Assembly: GCA_037783545.1 (NCBI GenBank)
Contig: JBBELK010000315.1
Coordinates: 620,001-684,000 of the forward strand
Length of the DNA stretch: 64,000 nt
Source: Henricia sp. BOLD:AAB3569
Lineage: Eukaryota > Echinodermata > Asteroidea > Spinulosida > Echinasteridae
Direction of reading: 5' to 3'
Part shown: positions 22,545 to 33,868 of the stretch, piece after piece
Layout of the letters: every line of letters begins with the position of its first letter
Numbering within the stretch: the stretch's first letter is position 1
Translations under genes and position numbers: made by a program
The notes under the pieces: model-generated
The model's input: only the letters and a program-made list of their open reading frames with translations
The model's database searches: none
What the model was told of the DNA's origin: nothing

Positions 22545-22745
22545 ATTAAAGGCCAGTATAACTTTTTTTAAAGAATTTTAGGAACAACATTACATAACTA
22601 AAGAATAATGTTGATAAACTGCCTTATGGAAATTTCAGCCACATAGATACAGTAATACTTCTGAAACCTTAAAATTCCGTACATGGTTTTGTGTTAAATT
22701 AATGGTATATAAAACAAACGATTGCAAAGCAAACGATGTGGGTCG
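22545..22745 (+). mobile_element. Second-family MITE, 5' part
   Basis: attaaaggccagtataac, acataactaaagaataatgt, aatttcagccacatagatac and catggttttgtgttaaatta. The copy is cut by the GC-rich element at 22746. Confidence 0.7.
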
Positions 22746-23396
22746 TTAATACCTAAGTCACAATTAAAGCGGAGGCCGGGCGGCGTGTGCGATTTATAGG
22801 CATCGGCCGGCGTGTAGAGGTCGGGGAAAGATCGCGCGATTGGGCGGTCACAGTCACAATTAAAAGTGCCCCGCACGCTGCCATGACGGAGTGGGTCGAT
22901 TTCTTGGCCCGTTTATCGGCCGGTGTCCGGCAGGCACTCGTCCGATGTCCGGCAGGCACTCGTCCGATGTCCTGCCGATGTCCTGCCTATTTCACTGTGA
23001 TACCCCGGCCGATGTCTGGCCGATTTCCGGCCGGGCACCGCCAAGTCGGCCGGACGCCGGGCGGGGCCCGGCCGGCGTCTGGGCGGCGCCTGGGCGGCGC
23101 CTGGCCGATATATGGATTGTCTGGGTTGTCAAAAATTTGGCCCGGAGCCCGCCCGATGTGTGCGATGCCCTGCCGGACATCGGTCAGGCATCGACCGATT
23201 TAGTGGCGATCAGTTTGCGATGCGAAACGCCGCACCAGGTTTACAATACGATTTAAAAGTAACTCGATGCCCGCCCGATGCCCAAAAATGACCCGGCAGC
23301 CGCAAGGAGTCCCGTGGGGCGCCGGCCGAAAATGCCTCAAAATCCGTCGCAAACTACTCGCAAACCACCGCAAGCTAATTGTGACTGGGGTATTAG
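22746..23396. mobile_element. GC-rich element with GATGTCCGGC units
   Basis: Ends TTAATACC..AGTCACAATTA and its complement (TAATTGTGACTGGGGTATTA). The interior is much more G+C-rich than its surroundings and built of repeated gatgtccggcaggcactcg-, ccggccg- and cgggcggcgcc-type words. An AGTCACAATTAAA copy also lies inside at 22848. Long open frames here come from the absence of A+T-rich stop codons. Confidence 0.7.
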
Positions 23397-23914
23397 TGGG
23401 ACACAATGTGTGACCTTTTTCATTTCCACAAAATGCTGGTGCATGATATGGTTGCTTTGCCTGTTCTGTGATAATTTGAGTCTTCAGTCTTGATGGAGTT
23501 TAGAGATTTTGAATTATTTGACAAAATGATGCTCACTGATGTAACAGGTACGCCACGCACTCTCAATTCACTCCAACCGTAAAAGTGATCTCGTTGAATT
23601 TGCCATTAGTACACAGTTCTCGATCTAAACAATAATTTGTAATCTAAATTTGGATTTGTAATCTAAGTGAATTTTCATGCGTTTCAAGATTATCTGTTGG
23701 AAAACACCAAATTTCACACCTCCATTTGCACAAAATTCCATTTAGTTTACTGATGTTGCTATATTTTGTCACAAATAATGTAGGTTTTTAATTTATGTCA
23801 TTCAGCTGCCGCTATATTTCTGAGTACTACTGACTAATTAAATTTGTAAGTCCAAAAATATAGGTTAAAAAGGTCTGAGATGTAACAGGGGACACCGTAT
23901 CCAAACATCATGGA

Positions 23915-24000
23915 ATGACCCATATCCAGAAGAAGCACCAATTCAGTTGGCAAATTCTCCCATACAGAGGTACCATTTTACATGGGAAAAAAATCACTTA
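23915..24000 (+). mobile_element. Second-family MITE, left piece of a split copy
   Basis: attcagttggcaaattctcc and taccattttacatgggaaaa. The right piece resumes at 24542 (gtgtttgttaccattgcaat ... tgatgaagtaaaactttg) after the nested element at 24001-24538. Confidence 0.75.
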
Positions 24001-24538
24001 AAAATGCGTGTTTCTATTGAGAACCATTTACCGGATAATGCCAGAAAAGACGGTAAATGTGCTCAGTAGAAACAGGTCTTATCCGCTATTTACCGGTAAA
24101 TGGCGGGGAGGATTTTCCGATTTTTTCCCCGGCAATTTTCCTTCTTGAGGAAGGAAAATGTCGGGGAATTTTTCCGGTGAGCGCCAATAGAAACACGCAC
24201 CGTTCCGCCCGAGTGCGCATGCAGGGGAGAAACGGAACAAGTGACCGCAAATATTGACCCAGAGTTGACCTCTGTGCAACCGCGCGCGCCAAACACATGC
24301 ATTGCGCGCTTGTGACTCGATCCGTGGACCGCGCCATCTTGAATCCCACAATGCAAGTGTCTGACCTCTGCACGTGACCTTTATCCGGTAAACTCACGAA
24401 GCATCACGAAAACCTGCAAGCTCCGCTATTTACCGGATAAAGCCGCTCAGTAGAAACTTCGCGTTAGTCCCTCGTTACCCGCTATTTACCGGTAAATGTG
24501 TTTACCGGTAAAATTCCGGATCTTCAATAGAAACACGC
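24001..24538. mobile_element. 538-bp TTTACCGG element nested in another MITE
   Basis: Ends GCGTGTTTCTATTGA / mirrored, flanked by CTTA at 23997-24000 and 24538-24541. Inside, TTTACCGG/CCGGTAAA and GCTATTTACC words recur near both ends, and GAAACACGC also occurs internally at 24189. It splits a second-family MITE: '...catgggaaaaaaatca' and 'gtgtttgttaccattgc...' are adjacent in other copies. Confidence 0.8.
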
Positions 24539-25799
24539 TTAGTGTTTGTTACCATTGCAATCAAGACTTTTGGTCGGGTTTTTCTTGTCAATTGATGAAG
24601 TAAAACTTTGTGTAAATAAAACCAAACTGTAAAAACAAGCATGCGAATTTTCGACCGTATTCGCACAACCATACGTAACTTGATCAAGATCACAAACACT
24701 AGCCATTAATCAAAGATTTAACGTCCACAACCTTGACGGGTAAATATATTCCCCCCTCCCCCCACCCCCGTGGCTTTCGACCAGTTTTGCACGGTCCTTG
24801 GTATTCTCAATATAATTTGCCCAATCCATTTACCACTGATGTAAATAGTCCAATTTGGGTGCGACCATGCGGCGCCAATACACACTGATTACAATAGTGA
24901 GCCGAAGTGTGAAGTGTTGTCATGGTAATTTGCCCCAAACATCATGGCTGCCAGATACAGTGCCTCGGCAACTAACAAAAGGGTGACGTATTCACTTCGG
25001 CAGTCTATTAGCCTTCTGCGTGTAATATTTGCATAATGGCTGACTCCCCGAAATCTTCACTTTCAATTGGATGTGCAGTTTAGAAAGTCACTTATCCTTT
25101 TAACACAATCAACGATTACACCAATATAATTATTGGGAAGATCACGGCTTGCAGCTGTGACCTAGTTTATTCAGCTACCTCACATGTCTTATCATGTACA
25201 ATCCAGTCACTTTGATCATAAAGTTGTCTAAAAGCGACTTGATGATTGTTACGATGCAAAGTAAACTTGTCTGTTAAGCAAAACCCCTTAACAAACCGAA
25301 GATCATCGCCGAGTGTGATCAGACTGCTAAAAATGTGCACATTTTAACAGTTGCTGTGTTGGTTGCCAGATACAAAAAACCACAAAAACCCATTAGTTAG
25401 GGCATTTTAGCAAATTTTCTAGCCATCTGTGAAAAAATTGCTTACCAATAGCTTTCTTCACCAATGTGTTCATATTGGTGTATACTAACACCTCTCAATT
25501 TATTCCAAACCAAATCCACTGGGAAAATTCTTGGGAGCCAATCAAAGTTGGGCTACACGGAGGGCCTGGGCAAAAAAATTGAAAAATAAAAATTTGCCAA
25601 TATTAGCTTGTGGGATGTCTATCTAGGGGTTTTGGGGGGTGCTGAAACGAATCCAACCATTAGTTTTGAGTAAAAACAACTCCCTGTCCATAAAAAAAAA
25701 AAATATATAAAATATATTTTATAAAAATCTTACAAGCAGAAACAATTAAAATCTCGATTAGTCAGTTGAAACCTCGATTAGTCAGTTCTCTAGTTCACC

Positions 25800-27600
25800 C
25801 TACTCATCGAACTCACCGGCATCTCCCTCACTTCTCTCGTCATCTGGCTGGTAGATGTTCTGGCAAGAGTTACCATGACAGTTGCCGCAAGCAGAAATAC
25901 ACTTGACTCCTTGCTTTTTACAGCAGCACCTGAGTGTGCTACAGCCCCCCTCACAGTTGCAGCTGACAAATTTCAGAAGATAGTCCGGTGCAATGGGGTC
26001 TGTTGAAGGGACCGGCGCATAACCTTGGTCACCGAGCTTCCCATCCGTAGTCCAGGACATCCAATGATGGATTTTGCAGCACCAGCCAATCTCTAGTCTG
26101 GAGATAAGCCCGGAGAGAGTGCTGTGCTGCAGCTCCTGTTGTCGGGGGCAGTACGTTTCTCAGGTTTGATGCTCCCAGCAGCGGCCCGCTTGCTGAAGAT
26201 GTCAAATCTCAAGTCCCCCAAGTCTTTGGTTGGTTTCCTGCGGAACATGAGCTTGAAGAGTTCACAGCCAGCTTTGATGATGTCATCTTTCTCGGCTCTG
26301 ATGTCCAGAAACACGTCCATGGCCCATTCCGCTTTGTCAGTCTTGCAGAGCTTGTTTAGCAAAGTTGATTTGCTAAACCCAGAGATCGCAGACACTGTAT
26401 CACAGCCGGAGAAGCTGTGCAAGAAGATCAGATACTTCCGGTATCTCTCTGGGAGGGCCTCCCGGATCTTTCCGACATCGTAAGATGTTTATTTGGCTGT
26501 TGTGGGGAAGATCGGGTGGTCTGCAGCATGATGAATCAGCTATAACCATGACGTCGGTGTCCTCAGCCCTCACCTCAACATGCGACTCTCTTGTCTCATC
26601 TAGAGCTGCCCGGACAATAAAGGTGTCCGCATCATCGGGGCATTGCTGTACACTGATCCCATTTCTACCGAATGTCTCAGCAAGTAGCAGAATGGGCTGG
26701 GCCATGTTGCTCTTGTTGTCGAGGAACTTTTCTCTTGGAACGATGCCTTTGATGTCTGGGCAAATCAGAGTGTTCGTCTCAGGTGATCATGGTCCTGCAT
26801 GGTGGAGCTGCCGTATCCGTCAAAGACCACAGTGATCCGGAGGCACTGGCTCCCCATGGACTTCACAAACAGGAGGTAGCTCTCGGCGATGTCCTTCCAG
26901 GTGAGGTTAGCCTCCCACCTGACATTGTGCAGAAGCCACCCACCATCAATCACAAGGCTCGTGTAGGGGCGGTTGTTCAACGGGTTCCACAAATGCCTTC
27001 AGGACCCTTGCTATATAGGGCAGCCTTGTCTGGCTTTCGCAACTTCTGGTGTTTGTCAAATAGAGACATCGGTGTTGGCGTCAACTCAAATCGCAGGGCT
27101 TGTTTGGTCTTGATTTCTCGCTCATTAATGATGATGATGCGGTTGAAGAGCTTGAGTGAGCCACTAATCAACTTCATCCCACTGACTTTGGGTCCACCTC
27201 TGATGCTCTTTAACGATTTGACCTTGTGCTTAGTTTCCATTGTATCCAGAACAGTTTGTCCATCCATCTTGGCCTGTATGGCTCTGCCAACCTCCTCTGC
27301 CTGATCAGCGTTGACTGGGTCTTCGGGAGTGCTACTGAACCCCGTGGAGAAGGACACCAGGGTCTACCTGTCCCGTGTTGCATTGAAGGGGTTGACCTCC
27401 TCCAACCATCCAACAATGGCGTTGACAGCATCATCGTCTTTCCTTATCTGGGCCCACGTTTGTTCATGCCTCCTTCCAGCTCTTGGTGAATGAACGAGAA
27501 GTGGTTTAGCGTCTGAACCCAAGACTCATGAGCAGATTCGTTTCGGAAGCGTCCTCTGTTCAGACCGCCTGAGGACTTGGCCTCACACAGGATGCACAGG
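25800..27600 (-). pseudogene. Decayed PIN/FEN-like nuclease + CXC-domain gene, left copy
   Basis: Minus-strand relic of a multi-copy animal gene family that I recognise by sequence but cannot name. In order: an N-terminal stretch (27600-27360; GGLNRGRFRNESAHESW, FIHQELEGG, VGWLEEVNPFNA); a FSTGF...VGRAIQAKMDGQ block; the helical SLKLFNRIIIINEREIK...LTPTPMSLFDKHQKLRK block; a PIN/FEN-like nuclease region with acidic positions in VIDGG, FDGYGSST, DDADTFIV and AEDTDVMV; HSFSGCDTVSAISGF; and a C-terminal CXC (tesmin/TSO1-like) domain with CNCEGGC...CCCKKQGVKC...CGNCHGNSC. Private damage: a 4-bp TATA insertion near 27014, a 19-bp deletion near 26777, and a +1/-4 pair near 26520-26550. It extends 0.3 kb further 5' than the right copy. 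It is not translatable as one protein. Confidence 0.75.
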
Positions 27601-27601
27601 T

Positions 27602-29107
27602 GGTTGGCAGAGCCATACAGGCCAAGATGGATGGACAAACTGTTCTGGATACAATGGAAACTAAGCACAAGGTCAAATCGTTAAAGAGCCTCAGAAGTAG
27701 ACCCAAAGTCAATGGGATGAAGTTGGTTATTGACTCACTCAAGCTCTTCAACCGCATCATCATCATTAGTGAGCGCGAAATCAAGACCAAACAAGCCCTG
27801 CGATTTGAGTTGACGCCAACACCGATGTCTCTATTCGACAAACACCAGAAGTTGCGAAAGCCAGACAAGACTGCCCTAGCAAGGGTCCTGAAGGCATTTG
27901 TGGAACCCGTTGAACAACCCCCCTGCACGAGCCTTGTGATTGATGGTGGGTGACTTCTGCACAATGTCAGGTGGGAGGCTAACCTCACCTGGAAGGACAT
28001 CGCCGAGAGCTACCTCCGGTTTGTGAAGTCCATGGGGAGCCAGTGCCTCCGGATCACTGTGGTCTTTGACGGATACGGCAGCTCCACCATGCAGGACCAT
28101 GATCACCTGAGACGAACAAAGAACGCATGCTGCAACACTCTTATTTGCCCAGACATCAAAAGCATCGTTCCAAGAGAAAAGTTTCTCGACAACAAGAGCA
28201 ACAAGGCCCAGCTCATTCTGCTACTTGCTGAGACATTCGGTAGAAATGGGATCAGTGTACAGCAATGCCCCGATGATGCGGACACCTCTATTGTCCGGGC
28301 AGCTCTATATGAGACAAGAGAGTCGCATGTTGAGGTGAGGGCTGAGGACACCGACGTCATGGTTATGCTGATTCATCATGCTGCAGACCACCCGATCTTA
28401 ATTCCTCACAACAACCAAATAAACATCTTACGATGTCGGAAAGATCCGGGAGGCCCTCCCAGAGAGATACCGGAAGTATCTGATCTTCTTGCACAGCTTC
28501 TCCGGCTGTGATACAGTGTCTGCGATCTCTGGGTTTAGCAAATCAACTTTGCTAAACAAGCTCTGCAAGACTGACAAAGTGGAGAGGGCCATGGACGTGT
28601 TTCTGGACATCAGAGCCGAGAAAGATGACATCATCAAAGCTGGCTGTGAACTCTTCAAGCTCATGTTCCGCGGGAAACCACCCAAAGACTTGGGGGAATT
28701 GAGATTTGACATCTTCAGCAAGCGGGCCGCTGCTGGGAGCATCAAACCTGAGAAACAGCCCCCGACAACAGGAGCTGCAGCACAGCACTCTCTCCGGGCT
28801 TATCTCCAGACTAGAGATTGGCTGGTGCTGCAAAGTCCATCATTGGATGTCCTGGACTACGGATGGGAAGCTCGGTGACCAAGGTTATGCGCCGGTCCCT
28901 TCAACAGACCCCATTGCACCGGACTATCTTCTGAAATTTGTCAGCTGCAACTGTGAGGGGGGCTGTAGCACACTCAGGTGCTGCTGTAAAAAGCAAGGAG
29001 TCAAGTGTATTTCTGCTTGCGGCAACTGTCATGGTAACTCTTGCCAGAACATCTACCAGCCAGATGACGAGAGGAGTGAGGGAGATGCCGGGGAGTTCGA
29101 TGAGTAG
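27602..29107 (+). pseudogene. Decayed PIN/FEN-like nuclease + CXC-domain gene, right copy
   Basis: Plus-strand mirror copy of the gene at 25800-27600, starting abruptly at VGRAIQ. It has the helical block (27600-27860), the PIN/FEN-like region (27920-28390; FDGYGSST, CPDDADTSIV, AEDTDVMVML), HSFSGCDTVSA (28489-28520), a GCELFKLMFRGKPPKDLGELRFD segment and the Cys-rich CXC C-terminus (28940-29060), with a stop at 29105. The PIN region is broken by TGA at 27951-27953 where the left copy has a Trp codon. Two frame breaks, before the YDVGKIREAL block near 28430 and near 28860 before the DGKL segment, are shared with the left copy, so they predate the duplication. The acidic pattern fits a metal-dependent nuclease by family knowledge, but this copy cannot make it. 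Confidence 0.75.
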
Positions 29108-29199
29108 GGTGAACTAGAGAACTGACTAATCGAGGTTTCAACTGACTAATCGAGATTTCAATTGTTTCTGCTTGTAAGATTTTTATAAAATATATTGTA

Positions 29200-29453
29200 T
29201 ATGGGTCTTTCTATAAATTAGGGGTCCAATGTTGGTGTCCCCCGTTACATTTTACATCTCGTTTTTGTAAATTCAGGACGCATTCTTTAAATACTTTCCA
29301 TCTCAAAGAGTGAGTACATAAAGTACAATTCATAAAAAATGGTTTAAAAGCCATTTTAATGATTTTTGTACGAAAAATAACACATAATATCAGGTGTAAC
29401 GGGGGACACTAAATGTCACACTTTTGGACCCCTAATTTATAGAAAGACCCATA
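29200..29453. mobile_element. 254-bp MITE inside the right arm
   Basis: The ends are terminal inverted repeats of about 28 bp (left TGGGTCTTTCTATAAATTAG, right its complement). Just inside are a second inverted pair (gtgtcccccgttaca and its complement). The flanks are TATA-rich (ttgTATA at left, TATAtata at right). The left arm of the inverted repeat (near 25700) keeps the uninterrupted site, which proves insertion after the arm duplication. No coding capacity. Confidence 0.85.
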
Positions 29454-31119
29454 TATATATTTTTTTATGGACAGGGAGTTGTTTTTACTCAAAACTAATG
29501 GTTGGATTCGTTTCAGCACCCCCCAAAACCCCTAGATAGACATCCCACAAGCTAATATTGGCAAATTTTTGTTTTTCAATTTTTTTGCCCAGGCCCTCCG
29601 GGTACCCCAACTATGATTGGCTCCCAAGAATTTTCCCAGTGGATTTGGTTTGGAATAAATTGAGAGGTGTTAGTAGACACCCATATGAACACATTGGTGA
29701 AGAAAGCTATTGGTAAGCAATTTTTTCACAGATGGCTAGAAAATTTGCTAAAATGCCCTAACTACATTGGGAAAAGTGGAAACGTACGCCTGACCTATGC
29801 AAACCAACGGCTTTCAGGCCAGCAATGCAACTGATAAAATTCTGAAAAACACAAAATTTTAGCGATGTGAGAATGCCCAACACCCGTGAACACCCCTTAT
29901 TTATCAACCCCCTAGAGCACTGAACCGTTGCTCTTACGTAACAAGGATAAAGCAGATTTATTCTAATTCACCGGGGCTCAAACGAATAAATCTATATCCT
30001 ATGGGGCCGCCCAAAGTTGTCAACATTTTCACGGAACTACAAAGCGTAGGAAGGAGGCGAGAGGAGCGAGGTCGAGGGCCACGTACGACTATAAATGTAC
30101 TGTAAAATGTGGACATTTCACAGTAGTGACAAAAATGTTGATAAGTACATGTAGTATTTAGGAGGGAGGGAGGGGAGTCTTCTCTCTGTAGAACCGTAAA
30201 AATGTGGGACGGCCCTTATGTTATACTAGCTCTCGGAAAACTCATTTTGTTGGGTTTTCAACTTGATTAACCCTAACACTCCTCAATCCTCCACAATCAA
30301 TATGGTTTTACATACAGCATAGAGTGTTAGGGTTAAAGCCGCGTGGCATGGGCTGACATCTGGAGTCGCGCGTTTTAAAACAGCACTAAGTGCAGGAGCT
30401 CAGTGAGGCACCGTCAGGCAGAGTGGCGCCTCCTACCTCGGCGGCTCTTACGGAGGCCGGTACAGTCAGCCTTGTCTCAAGAGGTATTTATACACGTGAT
30501 TATCCAATAAAATGTTACATCTCTCAGCCCCCTCGATGTTTCGGTCGGAGTGTTGTTGTTTGAAGTTTTTTATTTAATTGATTTGATTTGATTTGATTTT
30601 TGATTTGATTTTTTGGTGTGGTTTTTTGGTGTTTTGTTTTTACCATATACATTGCATTCCATGCCCGGATTACATGTCTCCCATCTTCACAATGCGCATT
30701 AAAATAATGCAAATTATCACGAACCACCTATAGTAAGCATTGAGACACACGGGTGTTCCGATGTTGCAAACGGACGCGCTACGGGAATTAACAAACCATC
30801 CCTAAAAATCTAATCAAATTGTCTTCGATTTAAGTTATCTGATGTGGACACGATCAGTTGTAATTAAAACCCCACACGGTTTTAAGCAAAGTGCTTAGCC
30901 AGAGATCAAGATTTCCCTTGGGTACCATGTCCACGTTTAATTATCATACACCGCGCTGTAACTTGCACATGGGTTGGCGCCAATCCGCAGACGATAATAC
31001 AATGTTTCGTTGATGCCTACACGCCGGATTGAAGCTCAGATTGCGCATTTTGTCACACTTACGATCTTATCTCTGAAGACAATACATTATAATATGTCGG
31101 CACGCGCTCAACTTGTCAC

Positions 31120-31155
31120 CCCCCCCCCCCCCCCCCCCAGCCCCCACCCCCCATT
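31120..31155 (+). repeat. Poly-C run
   Basis: C18 followed by agcccccacccccc. G-rich on the minus strand. Confidence 0.85.
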
Positions 31156-31675
31156 CGAAATGGTCTAGCGACGCCGTTGGCTGAAGAATGAACAAATTTA
31201 GCAATTTTGGTTTGTTCACATATTCGGACGTGTTTAAGTGGTTATTACTGCAATTATGATAAATTCTGTAGAGAAACGAAGAATTCGCATGGTGGAAATA
31301 ATTACTTGACGCCAGAGCTACAGATATATGAACCGGGGAATTTAACTGGATATTGGCAAAATACAGGACACTACAGAAATAAAAAAATAAAACCCACATT
31401 AAATTGCCATTTATTCGGTATTGACTTATAATTTTGGGAAACGGCAACTACTATAAGTTAATGCATATGGCCAACGGTATGTCAACACACCGAATGCGAT
31501 TAAAACGCCGCTCAAAACAGTAAAGACGGATTAAACGTCTATGTCTTATACAGCTAAGACGTCCCAACTGTTGGATATTTCAAGAAATTTTTCAATATGT
31601 CGTAGGTAAGATGTCAAGAATTCAGTTAGGACATAATGTCCGAGACTATTGTGATCCATCTCTGACGTACTGTAT

Positions 31676-31950
31676 TTGCAGCACTCGGGCGAAAACTTGG
31701 GGTTGGGCTTTCGATACCCGACTGTGGTAGGTCTACCTGTGCCCTTAAGCAAGGCACTTAGAAACACTTGCTCCATCATTCGGAGGGGATGTAAAGCCAT
31801 TGGTCAAGTGTATTGTGTAACGCACATGAAAGATCCCAGGGCACTCGTGAAGAGTAAGGGGTTCCCCAGTGTCTCTGGCCGTCGGCTGCCAATGGCGCCA
31901 CCCATCAATGTTTATAGGTGGAAGACACACATAAACAAATATAATGTGCA
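31676..31950 (+). mobile_element. tRNA-derived SINE, diverged copy
   Basis: Shares with 10405 the 'aaaacttggggttg' head fragment, CCTGTGCCCTTAAGCAAGGC and GGAGGGGATGTAAAGCCATT. Shares with 44975 the 3' block TCTCTGGCCGTCGGCTGCCA and 'atggcgccacccatc'. The box A part is lost. Confidence 0.75.
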
Positions 31951-32089
31951 GCGCTCGTGAACATATCCATATATGTATATGGAATGTGAGCTATATGTAA
32001 TGTAGAATTGTTATACATGTATGTCTGACACATAAAACCTTGTCACGTGGTACAAGGGCGAGGTACAAATCAAAACTCGACAAATTTAA

Positions 32090-33221
32090 TATAGGTTTTC
32101 CCGGCCAATTTGAACAAAAATCCATTCAAGTTAATACCCGACTCATTCAATTTCGCTTGAAAATAAATGCTCAGGTACATCAGCATTCAACAGTAAAAAA
32201 GAGTCATTCAATTTCAACACTTGAGCATTCATTCGACAAATTAAATCATTCAATTTAAAATGGTCACTTAGTTCATTCAATTTCGTCACAGCCAGCAGCA
32301 ACGGGCTGGTCGACTATTCATGTTCATCAACTGGCAAACATTTTAAAACTGTTTGCATTCAAGTTCGTTTCTGTGGTATGCGCTTTCTGGTTCGTATTTG
32401 CCTATATTTCAAGAAGTGGCTCAACCGAATGTGGGACAAATAACTCATACAATTTCGTTGAGATGGTACAACAACATGTAAACTTACATGCCGAGATGCC
32501 TAGCACGTCAGAACATTGAAGGTTAAAGAAAACAATTTCAGATATATAAACGTATCATAAATAAACAGAAAAAGAACAGGACCTGTGTTTAATTTGCATG
32601 GTCTTAACATTAACGAATAAAAAAAAAGAAGAGTTAATTAAAGACCAATGCAAACGATTACAATGCAAACAAATGCAAGCAAAACATTGTGTATTGTTTG
32701 TTTATGTGCCATAAAACTTTATTCAACCGTTCTTTAGACACATTTTACAGTTTAATCATGGGGTAACAAAGCAAAAGGAACACATTTGCAATTAAGACTA
32801 ACAATTATAATTTAATGAAACGCAAAAGACAGATAAGCTAACTTTAAACGCAAGCATGTAAGCCGTATCATACTCATGTTGAATTTGAACGCTCAAATGT
32901 TGAAATGCGTTGCCCATAAACGAAAAAGAAAACAACAATAGGTACAAAATCGCAGTGCGCTTCGATGACTTTGAATTTGATTGCACCTATTGGGAAAAGG
33001 TGGTGGATATTCAACAAAAGAATGGCGATCTTGTAGTCTTGAATGCCTATAAACGAAATAGAATGAAAAGAAAGGAATCATGGGTGCACGAAAACGAAAT
33101 TGAATTCAATAATATCGAAAGAGTAACCCTAGTTTGCTTAAATCAGAGAAATCGCGTGAATTTGAAAGCGCAATAATGAAATTGAATGATCTTTTGCTGA
33201 AATTGGCCAGGAAAACCTATA
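32090..33221. mobile_element. TATAGG-type element, long copy
   Basis: Ends TATAGGTTTTCCCGGCCAAT / mirrored (attggccaggaaaacctata). The interior is packed with degenerate ATTCAATTTCGTC words (e.g. 32148, 32202, 32275, and reversed at 33095-33185). About 1.13 kb; no protein recognised. Confidence 0.7.
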
Positions 33222-33868
33222 CTTACATTGTAGGCCTATTATATAAACGGTAAATCTCTCGTGTTTTAGACAGACTGGCGCGTGACAAACATAGCTTGTC
33301 ATTGACAGAACACACAATTTCGTGACAGATGGCGAGGATTGATCATTTGGCTGCATGATTATGTGCTCAACATGACCTCTGAGATGGAATTATGATCTGA
33401 AATGTGATTGGGATAGCAGAAAAAAGTAAACTGATATATTGTCGGTCGTCGTGGTAACGGATTTAAATGAGCGGAAGAGGTTTTATTCGTTTTCGCGGAA
33501 GAGGTTTTATTCGTTTTCGCGGGGCTGGGGCACGGTTTCATGGCAAAATTTAAGGTGCCTTTGGGGATTTTATGTTCACCCAGAGAAATGATAAAGTATA
33601 CGCTTTCCCGTATTATCGCTTATATTAATCAAATCTCATAGAACGGTATCTTAATTTCGTTTCCGAACAGCGACGAGCTCACTTCTCGATTTAAATTTAG
33701 ACAAGTCACCAATTAATTTTATTGCTTTGCGGTATAACATGCGTTCTAATTCGTCCTGATTGTATTGGAAAAATAAATTCGTCTTTTGTCATTCATTTTA
33801 GCACCTTAGTCATTTAAATTTAGAAAGTGTATTCTTTGCATTTCCTACGAAACAATTTAGATACATAA

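Larger units (their letters stand above)
25388..29772. repeat. Long inverted repeat: 1.9-kb arms, 0.3-kb loop
   Basis: The left arm 25388-27292 is repeated in reverse complement at 27602-29772. The homology covers the pseudogene and about 400-650 bp of non-coding 3' flank. Shared flank words include the phrase around 'gtttctgcttgtaagattttta', 'ccccaaaacccctagataga' and 'cagatggctagaaaatttgc'. The loop 27293-27601 is single copy and carries the extra 5' part of the left gene copy. Arm lengths agree once the MITE at 29200-29453 is removed. It lies in intron 1 of the DUR3 gene, so it would be copied into that pre-mRNA and could fold into long dsRNA. Confidence 0.9.

Noticed and set aside
22787-23256. 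Arg/Pro/Ala-rich open frames of 120-138 codons
   Set aside because: They arise from the GC-rich repeat element 22746-23396, which lacks A+T-rich stop codons; frames exist on both strands.
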